From positions 1 to 29,642 of IMG/VR virus record IMGVR_UViG_3300007640_009548: DNA of 29,642 bases, one strand, 5' to 3'. The notes under the pieces are model-generated. The model was not told where the DNA came from. It saw only the letters and a program-made list of their open reading frames with translations, and did not search any database. Position numbers and translations under genes: made by a program. This stretch comes from a virus. Below, piece after piece: positions 6,703 to 15,016 of this stretch (within the stretch, counting starts at the first letter, position 1; each line of letters begins with the position of its first letter).

Positions 6703-7615
6703 TCATAGTTTATTAGTAGAAAAATATAGACCATCTAAGTTAGAAAATTATGTTGGTAATGAAAATATCAAAAAGTCTATTTCTAAATATTTAGAACAGA
6801 ATGATATCCAAAACCTAATATTTTATGGACCAGCTGGTACAGGAAAAACAACTTTGGCAAAACTTTGTGTTCAAAATCTTGATTGCGATCATCTTTATAT
6901 TAATGCCTCTGATGAACGAGGGATTGAAACGATCCGTGATAAAGTACAAAGCTTTGCGAGCGTGGCTTCTTTTAAACCACTTAAAGTGGTCATTTTGGAT
7001 GAAGCTGATTTTCTTACTATACAGGCGCAGGCTTCACTCCGTAATATTATTGAAACTTTCTCGCGTACAACGCGTTTTATCATGACTTGTAATTTTGTAG
7101 AGCGTATAATTGATCCTCTACAATCTAGATGTCAAGTACTTAAAATTGTACCTCCAACTAAAAAAGATGTTGCTAAACATTTACATTGGATATGTAATGA
7201 AGAATTAATTACACATGAAGTAAATGAATTAGTACCTTTAGTTAACCAATACTATCCTGATTTACGTAAATGTATTAACACAATTCAATTATCAACTGTA
7301 GATGGTGGAGCAAATGACTTATATCTTAACCTAGATCAATCAGTATTAGTATCATCTAATTATATAGATAAAGTTATTACTGAATTAAAAGGTAAGGCTG
7401 ATTTTAAGACAATCCGTCAAATTATAGCAGACGCTAATGTAGATGATTTTGATGAATTATTTAAAGCACTATATGAAAGAACATCAGAATATCTTCCAGG
7501 AAAAGAAGGCACAGCAGCTATTTTAATAAATGAACATCAATATAAAGCAAATTTCCGGATCGACAAGGAAATAAATACAATGTCGTTAATTTCAAATTTA
7601 ATAAATAATAAATAA
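6689..7615 (+). CDS. 44: clamp loader large subunit (gp44-like AAA+ ATPase)
   Basis: With a start at 6689 this is 308 aa (T4 gp44: 319 aa). It has LVEKYRPSKLENYVG at the N-terminus, Walker A GPAGTGKT at residues 47-54, Walker B with DEAD at 104-107, sensor-1 TCNF and the SRC arginine finger at 146-148, all standard for replication factor C small-subunit and gp44 proteins. It loads the gp45 ring using ATP, together with gp62. An upstream in-frame ATG at 6644 would add 15 residues lying inside the previous gene; 6689 is preferred because SHSLLVEKYRP is the normal start of the family. GC content is locally higher at about 6880-7080. Confidence 0.94.
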   Translation: MGNTSHSLLVEKYRPSKLENYVGNENIKKSISKYLEQNDIQNLIFYGPAGTGKTTLAKLCVQNLDCDHLYINASDERGIETIRDKVQSFASVASFKPLKVVILDEADFLTIQAQASLRNIIETFSRTTRFIMTCNFVERIIDPLQSRCQVLKIVPPTKKDVAKHLHWICNEELITHEVNELVPLVNQYYPDLRKCINTIQLSTVDGGANDLYLNLDQSVLVSSNYIDKVITELKGKADFKTIRQIIADANVDDFDELFKALYERTSEYLPGKEGTAAILINEHQYKANFRIDKEINTMSLISNLINNK

Positions 7616-7617
7616 TT

Positions 7618-7863
7618 ATGCAACAAGCACCACAACAACAACCTCAAATTGATTTAAAAAACACTACTGAAGTTAAAAATTTTAATGGTGGGTCAATTTT
7701 CCAACAAGGGGTAATTTTACGTAAAGTATCTCGTTTTGTAACAGGGACAGATGAAGATGCTCTACTCCCAATTCCAGTATTTTTTGATCCTGAAACTAAC
7801 AAAATTTTAACAGATTCAGTTCCAAAAGATTTAAGAGAGGAAATGAAAGATGAATTGTGTTAA
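7618..7863 (+). CDS. unknown 81-aa protein between gp44 and gp62
   Basis: I do not recognise this protein. It has a Gln-rich N-terminus (MQQAPQQQPQ), a beta-like segment IFQQGVILRKVSRFV, the Asp/Glu-containing GTDEDALLPIPVFFDPET, and a charged helical end (KDLREEMKDELC). It lies exactly between the two clamp-loader genes, which are adjacent in T4. Spacing is 2 bases from gp44 and the stop directly abuts the gp62 ATG. That placement suggests expression with, and possibly function in, clamp loading, but no domain supports this. Confidence 0.72.
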   Translation: MQQAPQQQPQIDLKNTTEVKNFNGGSIFQQGVILRKVSRFVTGTDEDALLPIPVFFDPETNKILTDSVPKDLREEMKDELC

Positions 7864-8277
7864 ATGAAAAATATCTTTGATTGGTTAAAATGTATTAATA
7901 CTTCAAAACCACCTGTTAAGTCATTTTCTGATAAAGATTGGGAGGTTTGGAACAGCTATATGATACACAGGTTCATTAGTATGAACCCAGATTATATTGA
8001 AGTTGTTAATTATGTACAAGACTTTCCACCACAGGAAAAACAAATGATTTATTCTATTTACAAAGAATTTATTCCCAAAAACAATAAGTGGAACAAATAT
8101 ATTAAATCTAAAGTAAAACAACCTAATAAGGATTTAATAGACCATATCAAAAATTATTTTGAATGTTCTTCCAAAGAAGCAAAAGAATATATAAATATAT
8201 TGGCTACCCCAGAAATTAGTCGTATATTAACGAATAGAGGGTTAGACAAAAAAGAAATAAAACCATTATTAAAATGA
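7864..8277 (+). CDS. 62: clamp loader small subunit (gp62-like)
   Basis: At 137 aa it is somewhat shorter than T4 gp62 (187 aa). The stretch WEVWNSYMIHRFISMNPDY matches the gp62 pattern WxxxNxxMIxRFxSM, followed by FPPQEKQMIYSIYKEF and a helical C-terminus. It forms the clamp-loader complex with the gp44 ATPase subunits. It is separated from gp44 by one small unknown gene and ends with an ATGA overlap into the next gene. The gp62 call rests on the MIHRF motif and location. Confidence 0.82.
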   Translation: MKNIFDWLKCINTSKPPVKSFSDKDWEVWNSYMIHRFISMNPDYIEVVNYVQDFPPQEKQMIYSIYKEFIPKNNKWNKYIKSKVKQPNKDLIDHIKNYFECSSKEAKEYINILATPEISRILTNRGLDKKEIKPLLK

Positions 8278-8501
8278 CAAAAGAATTATACACTATGCTA
8301 AAAAAATCTGCTGAAGCAGATCAAGCAAAAGCATTGTTATCATTAGATCTATTAGGCAATCATGCAGTAGGCATTGGAGATCATTCAACTGAAGATTTTT
8401 ATAAAAATGCTGAGGAAGCACTTATGATGTTAGTTGATGCTGAAGATAGATTAGAAATTTTAGAAAAATACTTTAACTTATCAATACAAATCAATGGGTG
8501 A
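8274..8501 (+). CDS. hypothetical 75-aa helical protein
   Basis: I do not recognise this protein. It is short, acidic and mostly helical (EADQAKALLSLDLLGNH, then NAEEALMMLVDAEDRLEILEKYF). It starts in an ATGA overlap with gp62 and overlaps the next gene by 8 bases, so it is part of the replication operon. No metal-binding or catalytic motif is visible. Confidence 0.68.
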   Translation: MTKELYTMLKKSAEADQAKALLSLDLLGNHAVGIGDHSTEDFYKNAEEALMMLVDAEDRLEILEKYFNLSIQING

Positions 8502-8937
8502 TACAGTTAAAAAATACCATGAAAATATGAGTGATAGAGAAATTATGAATTCTAAATATCCAAAGAATAAAATTCAAGAATTTATGGATAATGAAATAAA
8601 TCAAACTATAACAATATTTGAAGAAGAATATCCAGATCTATCTCAAGAGTTTAAACAAATTCAGGAAGAAATGTATGAAATGTTTGCTCGTAAACATATG
8701 GATTATGGTTTAAATAATATTGCCTTAGGTGGAGATATTCTTAATAATAAAGAAGATAAAAAATTTTCACTTACTGGTTTATGTATTAGATTAACTGATA
8801 AAATTAGTAGGTTAAAAAACCTTCTAGTTAATGGTAAAAACTTCGTTAAAGGTGAAGGAATGGAAGACACGTTTATTGATATAGCTAATTATGGAATAAT
8901 TGGTTTATTAGTAGGGCGTGACAAATGGAAAAAATAA
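8494..8937 (+). CDS. DUF1599-like nucleotide modification-associated protein
   Basis: The 147-aa protein carries the DUF1599 (nucleotide modification-associated domain 1) pattern: KHMDYGLNNIALGG, CIRLTDKISRLKNLL, then EDTFIDIANYGIIGLL. Members are frequent in phages and often accompany genes for modified bases; their biochemistry is poorly defined. The helical EDTFxDIANY segment recalls all-alpha NTP pyrophosphohydrolases, where acidic residues bind magnesium. The gene overlaps the 75-aa gene by 8 bases and is 3 bases from the nuclease gene. No DNA-modification enzyme is seen in the window except possibly the radical SAM or oxygenase-like proteins. Confidence 0.8.
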   Translation: MGDTVKKYHENMSDREIMNSKYPKNKIQEFMDNEINQTITIFEEEYPDLSQEFKQIQEEMYEMFARKHMDYGLNNIALGGDILNNKEDKKFSLTGLCIRLTDKISRLKNLLVNGKNFVKGEGMEDTFIDIANYGIIGLLVGRDKWKK

Positions 8938-8940
8938 GTT

Positions 8941-9912
8941 TTGGCTAAAAAAATCCCTAAAATTATACAGGAGATTAGAAATAATCCCCCATCACCCGTT
9001 AATTATGCATATCAAAAGAATATATCATATTCCCAGATGTCTATATTTAGGGGATGTCCTCATAGATGGAAATTGCAGTATAAAGATAAAATAAAGAGAT
9101 TTACTTCATCTATTCATACCGTATTTGGAACCGCTATACATGAAGTAATGCAACATTATTTAGATATAGCATATGATAAATCCTTTGCTGTTGCTGATAG
9201 AGAAATTAATATAGAAGAATTTTTCCAAGAAAAATTTATAGGTGAATATCAAAATCAATATAAAAAAAATAATGACCAACATTTTTCTTCAGCTGAGGAA
9301 ATGAGAGAATTTTATGAAGATGGAGTTGGAATTTTAAATTGGTTTAAGAAAAAAAGATCTAGATATTTTTCAAAACGAGGCTGGCACCTAGTTGGTTGCG
9401 AAATACCATTGGTGATAGCGCCAAATAAAATGTATAACAACATATTATACGCGGGTTTCTTAGATGTTGTTATGTACCATGAACCAACAGAGACATTCAA
9501 AATAATCGATATTAAAACAAGTACCCGAGGATGGAGAGACCAAGATAAAAAGAATGAAGATAAACAATATCAATTACTTTTATATAAGCAATATTTTAGT
9601 GAGCAATATGGAATTCCATTAAGTAATATTGATATTGAGTTTTTTATTGTTAAAAGAAAAGTAATGGATTGGGATGATGAGAAAATAATGTCTCCCCACC
9701 AAGCATATAGAGTACAACAATTTAGCCCCCCAAGTGGAAAAATAAAATTAGGACGAGCTAAAAAAGCTATAAATAGTTTTATAAATGAATGTTTTAACTC
9801 TAATGGAGATATAAAGGAATTAGAATATCCAAAATCTGTTTCAAAATGGAATTGTATGTTTTGCCCTTATAAAGAAGATAAAGAAAATTGTGGAGAAGGT
9901 ATAATTTACTAA
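8941..9912 (+). CDS. Cas4/AddB-like PD-(D/E)XK nuclease with four-Cys iron-sulfur pattern
   Basis: The 323-aa protein starts at a TTG three bases after the previous stop; the first ATG (9038) would remove residues of the conserved N-terminal helix. It has SYSQMSIFRGCPHRW, TAIHEVMQ (nuclease His), GFLDVV with Asp175, the DIK motif (Asp190, Lys192) and YQLLLYKQY. Cys39 with Cys305, Cys308 and Cys317 (C-x2-C-x8-C) reproduces the 4Fe-4S clamp of AddB and Cas4 nucleases. It probably degrades or trims DNA ends in recombination or replication; similar proteins occur in marine T4-like phages. There is no cas1, cas2 or repeat array nearby, so it is not a CRISPR component. Confidence 0.85.
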   Translation: MAKKIPKIIQEIRNNPPSPVNYAYQKNISYSQMSIFRGCPHRWKLQYKDKIKRFTSSIHTVFGTAIHEVMQHYLDIAYDKSFAVADREINIEEFFQEKFIGEYQNQYKKNNDQHFSSAEEMREFYEDGVGILNWFKKKRSRYFSKRGWHLVGCEIPLVIAPNKMYNNILYAGFLDVVMYHEPTETFKIIDIKTSTRGWRDQDKKNEDKQYQLLLYKQYFSEQYGIPLSNIDIEFFIVKRKVMDWDDEKIMSPHQAYRVQQFSPPSGKIKLGRAKKAINSFINECFNSNGDIKELEYPKSVSKWNCMFCPYKEDKENCGEGIIY

Positions 9913-9917
9913 CCTCC

Positions 9918-9931
9918 TAATATATGTATAT
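9918..9931 (+). promoter_or_regulatory. candidate promoter element before the sugar-gene operon
   Basis: TAATATATGTATAT sits in the 45-base gap between the nuclease and the ribbon-helix-helix gene and closely resembles the element at 3628. It is the only sizeable gap in front of the long sugar-gene run, so it is the natural place for its promoter. No TTG-N19/20-TAnnTT pair is seen here. Confidence 0.3.
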
Positions 9932-9957
9932 AAAATAATGTTATTAAAATAAAGACT

Positions 9958-10146
9958 ATGAGCGCAAAAAAAGACATGACACTTACTAGTGTTAAAATCA
10001 AAAGCGATTTATTCGAAAATTTTAAGATTGAATGTGTAAAACGAAAGTTTTCTTTCCAAAAACTTGCCGACCGAGCTATTTATTTGTATCTTACAGATGA
10101 AGATTTCCGTAAGGCAATTACCAATCAAACTAATCTCGAATTATAA
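9958..10146 (+). CDS. ribbon-helix-helix DNA-binding protein
   Basis: This 62-aa protein has the Arc/MetJ pattern: a short strand (TSVKIKSDLFENFK) followed by two helices (ECVKRKFSFQKLADRAIYLYL), then a C-terminal DEDFRKAI. Such dimers insert the strand into the major groove. Similar small RHH proteins occur in T4-like marine phages. It stands first after a gap and directly upstream (12 bases) of the glycosyltransferase run, so it could regulate that operon or itself. The DNA target is unknown. Confidence 0.75.
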   Translation: MSAKKDMTLTSVKIKSDLFENFKIECVKRKFSFQKLADRAIYLYLTDEDFRKAITNQTNLEL

Positions 10147-10158
10147 ATTACAATTTAA

Positions 10159-11607
10159 ATGAATAAAGATTTTAAATATCTTCCTAAAGATCAAAGGAAG
10201 AAAATACTCTTAATATGTGATGATATTAGAGTACATTCTGGAGTAGCTACTGTGGCTAGAGAAATAGTAGTTAAAACCGCCCAACACTTTAACTGGGTTC
10301 AGATGGCAGGAGCTATTAAACACCCGGAAAAAGGAAAAAGATTAGAATTATCTCAAGACACAGATAAAAATACAGGTCTTAAGGATTCTTCTGTATTACT
10401 CTATCCAGTAGATGGCTATGGAAATCCACAAATATTAAGACAAGTAATTCATCTTGAAAAACCTGATGCTATATTTTTAATTACGGATCCTAGATATTTT
10501 ACTTGGATTTTTAATATGGAACAAGAAATTCGTAAAAAAATTCCAATTATTTATTTAAATATATGGGATGACTACCCAGCTCCTATGTACAATAGACCTT
10601 ATTATGAGGCGTGTGATTTATTAATGGGTATTTCAAAACAAACCGTAAATATTAATAAATTAGTACTTCAAGAAGCAGGGAAAGATAAAATATTTAAATA
10701 TGTTCCTCATGGAATTAATTCTCAATTCTATTTCCCCATTACAAAAGAAAAAGGAGATTTAAAAGCTTTTAAAGAATTTAAAAAACAATTTTTTGGAGAT
10801 ACAGATCCTAAGTTTGTAGTATTTTTTAATTCAAGAAATATTAGAAGAAAACAAATCCCAGATGCTATGATGGCATTTAGAACATTTTTAGATTCTTTAC
10901 CTAAAGAAGAAGCACAACAATGTTATTTTATTCTACATACAGAATTGGTTACTGATGCAGGAACTGATTTGGAAAAAGTAAAAGAATATTTATTTGATGA
11001 AGAATATGAGGATAATATTAAATTTTCACTTAATAAATTATCTTCCCAACAATTAAATTTTTTATATAATCTTGCTGATGTTCAAATTTTATTAACATCA
11101 AACGAAGGTTGGGGTTTAACTATTACTGAAGCTATGTTTTCTGGTACCCCAATTATAGCAAACGCAACTGGAGGAATGCAAGATCAAATGAGATTTGAAG
11201 ATGAAAATGGAAAATGGTTTGTACCTGATGCTAATATACCTTCTAATCATAGAAAAACTTTCACTAAACATGGTGAATGGGCTTTCCCAGTATATCCTAC
11301 TTCAAGATCTATCCAAGGATCACCTCAAACTCCTTATATTTTTGATGATAGATGTAAATGGGAAGATGCAACTGAACGTTTAAAAGAAGCTTATGCTTTA
11401 GGTAGAGAAGAATTAAAACGTAGAGGATTAAAAGGTAGAGAATGGGTTATGTCCGAAGAAGCAGGATTTACATCTGAAAATCAGGGAAAAACAGTTATAG
11501 AAGCTATAGATGAATTATTTGAAACTTGGAAACCAAGAAAAAAGTATGAAATTATAAATGCTACTAAGTATAAAGGAAGATTTTTAAATCATAAAGTTAT
11601 ATATTAA
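10159..11607 (+). CDS. GT4-like (GT-B fold) glycosyltransferase
   Basis: The 482-aa protein starts with KILLICDDIRVHSGVA, a GT-B N-terminal strand and glycine loop. It continues with VPHGINSQFYFP, VVFFNSRNIRRKQ (start of the C-terminal Rossmann domain) and NEGWGLTITEAMFSG, which contains the E-x7-E nucleotide-sugar motif of GT4 retaining enzymes, then TPIIANATGG. It transfers a sugar from an activated donor; donor and acceptor are not predictable. At about 480 aa it is longer than a typical GT4 (370-400) because of an extra C-terminal stretch. It is followed after 1 base by another GT-B enzyme. Confidence 0.88.
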   Translation: MNKDFKYLPKDQRKKILLICDDIRVHSGVATVAREIVVKTAQHFNWVQMAGAIKHPEKGKRLELSQDTDKNTGLKDSSVLLYPVDGYGNPQILRQVIHLEKPDAIFLITDPRYFTWIFNMEQEIRKKIPIIYLNIWDDYPAPMYNRPYYEACDLLMGISKQTVNINKLVLQEAGKDKIFKYVPHGINSQFYFPITKEKGDLKAFKEFKKQFFGDTDPKFVVFFNSRNIRRKQIPDAMMAFRTFLDSLPKEEAQQCYFILHTELVTDAGTDLEKVKEYLFDEEYEDNIKFSLNKLSSQQLNFLYNLADVQILLTSNEGWGLTITEAMFSGTPIIANATGGMQDQMRFEDENGKWFVPDANIPSNHRKTFTKHGEWAFPVYPTSRSIQGSPQTPYIFDDRCKWEDATERLKEAYALGREELKRRGLKGREWVMSEEAGFTSENQGKTVIEAIDELFETWKPRKKYEIINATKYKGRFLNHKVIY

Positions 11608-11608
11608 T

Positions 11609-12898
11609 ATGAGTAAACCAAGATTTGTTATAAGCTGCCCTTTTGACACATATAGTGGATATGGAGCAAGAAGTAGAGATTTAGCTAAAGCTATAATTGA
11701 ATTAGATAGATATGAAGTTCAACTTTTACCCCAAAGATGGGGAGAAACTTCTTGGGGGTTTTGTAATGATCACCCTGAATGGAAATTTTTATTAAAACAT
11801 ACTGTACCCCAAGATTGGCAAAAAACCCAACCTGAGATTTGGATGCAGATAACAATTCCTAATGAATTCCAACCTGTAGGAAAATATAATATAGGATGTA
11901 CTGCAGGCATTGAAGCCACAGTTTGTAAACCCGAATGGATAGAGGGACTAAATAGAATGAATATAAATTGGGTTTCATCTAATTTTGCTAAAGAAAATTT
12001 TGAAAAGATTAGATTTGATAAAACAAATTCCCAAACAAACCAAGTAGTAGGACAAGTAAAATTAGAAAAACCAATCCATGTTGTGTTTGAAGGTGCTAAT
12101 TTAGATATTTATAAAAATTTAAAACCCACGGAAATTAAAACCCTTAATTTAGAAGATATAAAAGAAAAATTTTGTTATCTTTTTGTAGGGCATTGGATGC
12201 AAGGTGATTTTGGTCATGATAGAAAGAATGTTTCATTACTTGTAAAATCATTTTATGAAACCTTTAAAAATAAAATGAACCCCCCTGCTTTAATTCTAAA
12301 ATCTTCAGTTGGGGTTGCTTCTTATATAAGCAGAGAACAAATTTTAGATAGAATTAAAAAAATTAGAAAATCAGTAAATTCTAATAAATTACCTAATATT
12401 TACTTATTAAGTGGAGAATTTGATGATTATGAAATGAATGAATTATATAATCACCCAAAAGTAAAAGCTATGGTTAGTTTAACTAAAGGTGAAGGATTTG
12501 GAAGACCCTTATTAGAATTTAGTTTAACTGGGAAACCTATAATAGCATCTGGATGGTCGGGTCATACTGATTTTCTCCATTCAAATAATGTAATTTTGAT
12601 TCCTGGTGAATTAGAAAAAGTCCATAAAAGTGCAGCTAATAATTGGCTAATTGAGGATGCAGAATGGTTTAAACCAAGTACCCCCCATGTAGGTCAAGCT
12701 TTTGTTGATGTATTCAAAAAATATAGTACATATTCTAAAAAATCATCTAAACAAAAAACTTATGCTAAAAATAACTTTAGTTGGGGAAAAATGAAAGAAT
12801 TAATAGATAATATATTAATTAATAATATTCCTGAGTTTCCAAAACAAGTTGAATTAAATTTACCTAAATTAAATTTACCTAAATTACAAAAATTATAG
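11609..12898 (+). CDS. GT4-like (GT-B fold) glycosyltransferase
   Basis: This 429-aa protein has the GT-B opening SCPFDTYSGYGARSRDLA, a central VFEGANLDIY linker (like the VPxGVDxxxF of GT4) and the E-x7-E motif in KGEGFGRPLLEFSLTG followed by KPIIASGWSGHTDFL. It differs from the preceding GT, so this is not a recent duplication. The C-terminus ends with a short tandem repeat LNLPK-LNLPK-LQKL, probably unstructured. It lies 1 base after the upstream GT and 1 base before a zinc-ribbon gene. The acceptor is unknown. Confidence 0.87.
   Translation: MSKPRFVISCPFDTYSGYGARSRDLAKAIIELDRYEVQLLPQRWGETSWGFCNDHPEWKFLLKHTVPQDWQKTQPEIWMQITIPNEFQPVGKYNIGCTAGIEATVCKPEWIEGLNRMNINWVSSNFAKENFEKIRFDKTNSQTNQVVGQVKLEKPIHVVFEGANLDIYKNLKPTEIKTLNLEDIKEKFCYLFVGHWMQGDFGHDRKNVSLLVKSFYETFKNKMNPPALILKSSVGVASYISREQILDRIKKIRKSVNSNKLPNIYLLSGEFDDYEMNELYNHPKVKAMVSLTKGEGFGRPLLEFSLTGKPIIASGWSGHTDFLHSNNVILIPGELEKVHKSAANNWLIEDAEWFKPSTPHVGQAFVDVFKKYSTYSKKSSKQKTYAKNNFSWGKMKELIDNILINNIPEFPKQVELNLPKLNLPKLQKL
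12854..12883 (+). repeat. 15-bp tandem repeat at the 3' end of a glycosyltransferase gene
   Basis: TTAAATTTACCTAAA occurs twice head to tail (12854-12868 and 12869-12883), in frame, coding for LNLPK twice. It may vary in copy number by slippage without disrupting the frame. Confidence 0.75.
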
Positions 12899-12899
12899 T

Positions 12900-13319
12900 A
12901 TGAATTTTGATGAATTGAAAGAGTGTACACGTTGTGGTTCTGATGCTTGTTATAAACAAGAAGTAACTAAAGATATTTCTATTGAATTATGTTATGGTTG
13001 TGGTTTCCAATCCAACTCGTTAATGAAAAAAGGATCAGATTTTTTTAATGAACAATGGGAACTTCTTCCTGAATTATATAAAGTATTAATGGATGAAGAA
13101 GAAGAGACAGGTAAAGTTTGGATGCCTACTACTATAAATCTTAAAGATAAAGGAATGGTTTTTGCAAATGGAGGTGGTAGAGATAATTGGCATTGGTCAG
13201 CAGTTAAATCTATTCCAGATGAGGAACAAGGATATAAGACTGATATGTCTACTATAAAACACTATAAAGAACGTGATTTTATTGAAGCTCTTTCGTATAT
13301 TGGAATATTACCAGAATAA
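12900..13319 (+). CDS. zinc-ribbon protein of unknown function
   Basis: The 139-aa protein has an N-terminal zinc ribbon (CTRCG, then CYGCGFQSN; two CxxC knuckles about 20 residues apart) and a C-terminal part with FFNEQWELLPELYK, VWMPTTINL and GRDNWHWSAVKSIP. I recall similar short proteins from marine T4-like phages, without a known role. It is a non-sugar gene inside the glycosyltransferase run, 1 base after the GT and 2 bases before the next. A TTTCGTATATT string lies inside its 3' end (13291-13301). Confidence 0.75.
   Translation: MNFDELKECTRCGSDACYKQEVTKDISIELCYGCGFQSNSLMKKGSDFFNEQWELLPELYKVLMDEEEETGKVWMPTTINLKDKGMVFANGGGRDNWHWSAVKSIPDEEQGYKTDMSTIKHYKERDFIEALSYIGILPE
13273..13303 (+). 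promoter_or_regulatory. possible internal promoter before the GT-A gene at 13322
   Basis: TTTCGTATATTGG at 13291-13303 repeats the string found at 4180 and 25223. GTG is found 20 bases upstream of its TATATT (13273-13275). It lies within a coding region, 20 bases before the next start, and could boost the downstream sugar genes; coding constraint makes chance possible. Confidence 0.2.
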
Positions 13320-13321
13320 GT

Positions 13322-13945
13322 ATGAAAATAAGCTATGCAATAACTGTTTGTAATGAATTTGTAGAAATACAAAATTTACTTTCATTTTTATTAAAAACTA
13401 AAAGAGATAAAGATGAAATTGTAGTTCTTTACGATAGTAAAAATGGAGATCTAGAAGTTGAAAATTATTTAAGATCTCATTCTATTAATGGGGAATATAC
13501 TTGGCATAAAGGAGAATTTAATAATCATTTTGCAAACTGGAAAAACCAATTAAATTCATATTGTTCAGGGGATTTTATTTTTCAAATTGATGCTGATGAA
13601 ATCCCTAATGAGATTTTAATAGGATATTTACCAGAAATATTGGGTAATAATCCTGATAATGAAGTATATTTAGTTCCTAGAGTAAATACCGTATCTGGTT
13701 TAACCCAAGAGTATATTACTAAATGGAGATGGAATGTTGACGAAGAAGATAGAGTTAATTGGCCTGACTATCAGTGGCGTATTTACAAAAATAACCCTGA
13801 AATTAAATGGGTAAATAGGGTACATGAAAGGTTAGAGGGTTTTAAAACTTATGCTTTAATACCTCAAACACCTAATTTGGCTTTATTTCATCCAAAGACT
13901 ATAGAAAGACAAGTAAAACAAAATAATTATTATAATACTTTATAA
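13322..13945 (+). CDS. GT2-like (GT-A fold) glycosyltransferase
   Basis: The 207-aa protein begins SYAITVCNEFVEIQNLL, the usual GT-A opening, has EIVVLYDS and the metal-binding Asp90-Ala-Asp92 (QIDADEIP, the DxD motif), then WRIYKNNPEIKWVNRVHE, typical of glycosyltransferases that glycosylate lipids or proteins. It is shorter than the 250-300 usual but includes all core parts. Predicted to be cytoplasmic. It follows the zinc-ribbon gene by 2 bases. Confidence 0.85.
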   Translation: MKISYAITVCNEFVEIQNLLSFLLKTKRDKDEIVVLYDSKNGDLEVENYLRSHSINGEYTWHKGEFNNHFANWKNQLNSYCSGDFIFQIDADEIPNEILIGYLPEILGNNPDNEVYLVPRVNTVSGLTQEYITKWRWNVDEEDRVNWPDYQWRIYKNNPEIKWVNRVHERLEGFKTYALIPQTPNLALFHPKTIERQVKQNNYYNTL

Positions 13946-13947
13946 AG

Positions 13948-14370
13948 ATGAAAGCGGACAGTGATGTAAAAAATGTATTAACAGAAGACGGCTTACCAAA
14001 AGAAGCTTTAGCAGTGTTTCACCAATATGAAAATAAAACAACAGTTAATCTAGAAGATTTAAGATCTGAATTAGGAATGACTTCGTGGGCTGTTCGAATT
14101 GCTTATAATGATAGATTTGGTGGTGTGATTATCCAACAACAATCTGGGGAGGGTAATAGAAAACATTATCATCCTCATGCAGATGAAAATTGGGTTATAT
14201 TAGACGGTGAATGGGAATGGTGGATAGAAGGTAAAGGAACTCAAATTGTAAAAAAGCATGATATAGTAGTAGTGCCAAAAAATGTTTGGCATCATATTAA
14301 ATGTGTAAAGGGACCTGGAGTAAGGTACGCAATTACACAACCTGATGTAGAACACGTATATGAAAAATAA
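13948..14370 (+). CDS. cupin-domain protein, possibly in sugar synthesis
   Basis: The 140-aa protein has a clear cupin: motif 1 HYHPHADENWVILDGE (metal ligands H-x-H and E) and motif 2 VVVPKNVWHHIKCV (P...H). It ends with a short tail. Single-domain cupins in sugar clusters often act as isomerases, epimerases or binding proteins. The next gene (an SDR at 14360) overlaps its 3' end by 11 bases, which suggests the two work in one pathway. The precise reaction cannot be told. Confidence 0.83.
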   Translation: MKADSDVKNVLTEDGLPKEALAVFHQYENKTTVNLEDLRSELGMTSWAVRIAYNDRFGGVIIQQQSGEGNRKHYHPHADENWVILDGEWEWWIEGKGTQIVKKHDIVVVPKNVWHHIKCVKGPGVRYAITQPDVEHVYEK

Positions 14371-15016
14371 AATTGTAATAGTAGTAGGAGGAAGTAAAGG
14401 AATAGGTTTAGGAGTTGCCGAAGAATTTCGCAAACGAGGTGCTCAAGTTTATTCTATAAGCAAATCCAATTGCGATATTTCATCTATAGAAGATATCGAT
14501 AAGTATTTTAACCAGTTTAAAAAAATTGATATTTTAATAAATAATGCTGCTATAAATTATTGCAAAACTATAGAAAATATTTCTATAAATGAATGGAGAA
14601 AAGTTGTAGATACAAATTTAACTTCGTATTTTTATATTATAAAAAGATGTATACCTCTGATGAAAAAAGGTAGCAAAATAGTAAACATATCTAGTATAGC
14701 TGGAAGGAGTAAAAGCTTAGTAAGTGGGGTACACTATACTTCCTCTAAAGCAGGAATAATAGGACTAACAAGACAGTTAGCTCAAGAATTAGGACCTAAA
14801 GGGATAAATATAAATTGCATATGCCCTAGTCAGACATTAACCCCAATGCTAAAAAGTTCAATGACGAAAAAGCAATTAAATAATTTAGAAAAAAATATCC
14901 CTTTAAGACGTATTGCACAAGTTAGTGAAATAGTAAAACCTATTCTATTTTTATGCTCCGATGATGCCTCATATATTCATGGAGTATGTTTAGATGTAAA
15001 TGGAGGACAATTATGA
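14360..15016 (+). CDS. short-chain dehydrogenase/reductase
   Basis: The 218-aa SDR has the cofactor motif GGSKGIGLG, NNAA, catalytic Ser in NISSIAG and Tyr-x3-Lys in YTSSKAG, then GININCICPSQTLTP and the C-terminal DVNGGQL. This is the FabG/PtmA type of NAD(P)H-dependent oxidoreductase. SDRs of this kind occur beside NeuA-like cytidylyltransferases in nonulosonic acid loci (e.g. PtmA with PtmB). The gene ends in an ATGA overlap with such a cytidylyltransferase. A role in making a modified sugar is inferred. Confidence 0.9.
   Translation: MKNKIVIVVGGSKGIGLGVAEEFRKRGAQVYSISKSNCDISSIEDIDKYFNQFKKIDILINNAAINYCKTIENISINEWRKVVDTNLTSYFYIIKRCIPLMKKGSKIVNISSIAGRSKSLVSGVHYTSSKAGIIGLTRQLAQELGPKGININCICPSQTLTPMLKSSMTKKQLNNLEKNIPLRRIAQVSEIVKPILFLCSDDASYIHGVCLDVNGGQL

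Noticed and set aside
6370-7650. Shared QPQID string near the GroEL end and near the start of the 81-aa gene
   Set aside because: The match covers only about a dozen bases and both are Gln/Glu-rich ends; likely chance.
8941-9912. CRISPR-associated Cas4
   Set aside because: No cas1, cas2 or repeat-spacer array was seen; the nuclease fits phage recombination better.
11195-11383. Plus-strand frame inside the first glycosyltransferase
   Set aside because: Alternate frame of a well-supported GT-B gene; no motif.
15002-15012. GGAGG eight bases before the cytidylyltransferase start
   Set aside because: It encodes the conserved NGG of the SDR C-terminus, and no similar site is seen at other starts.
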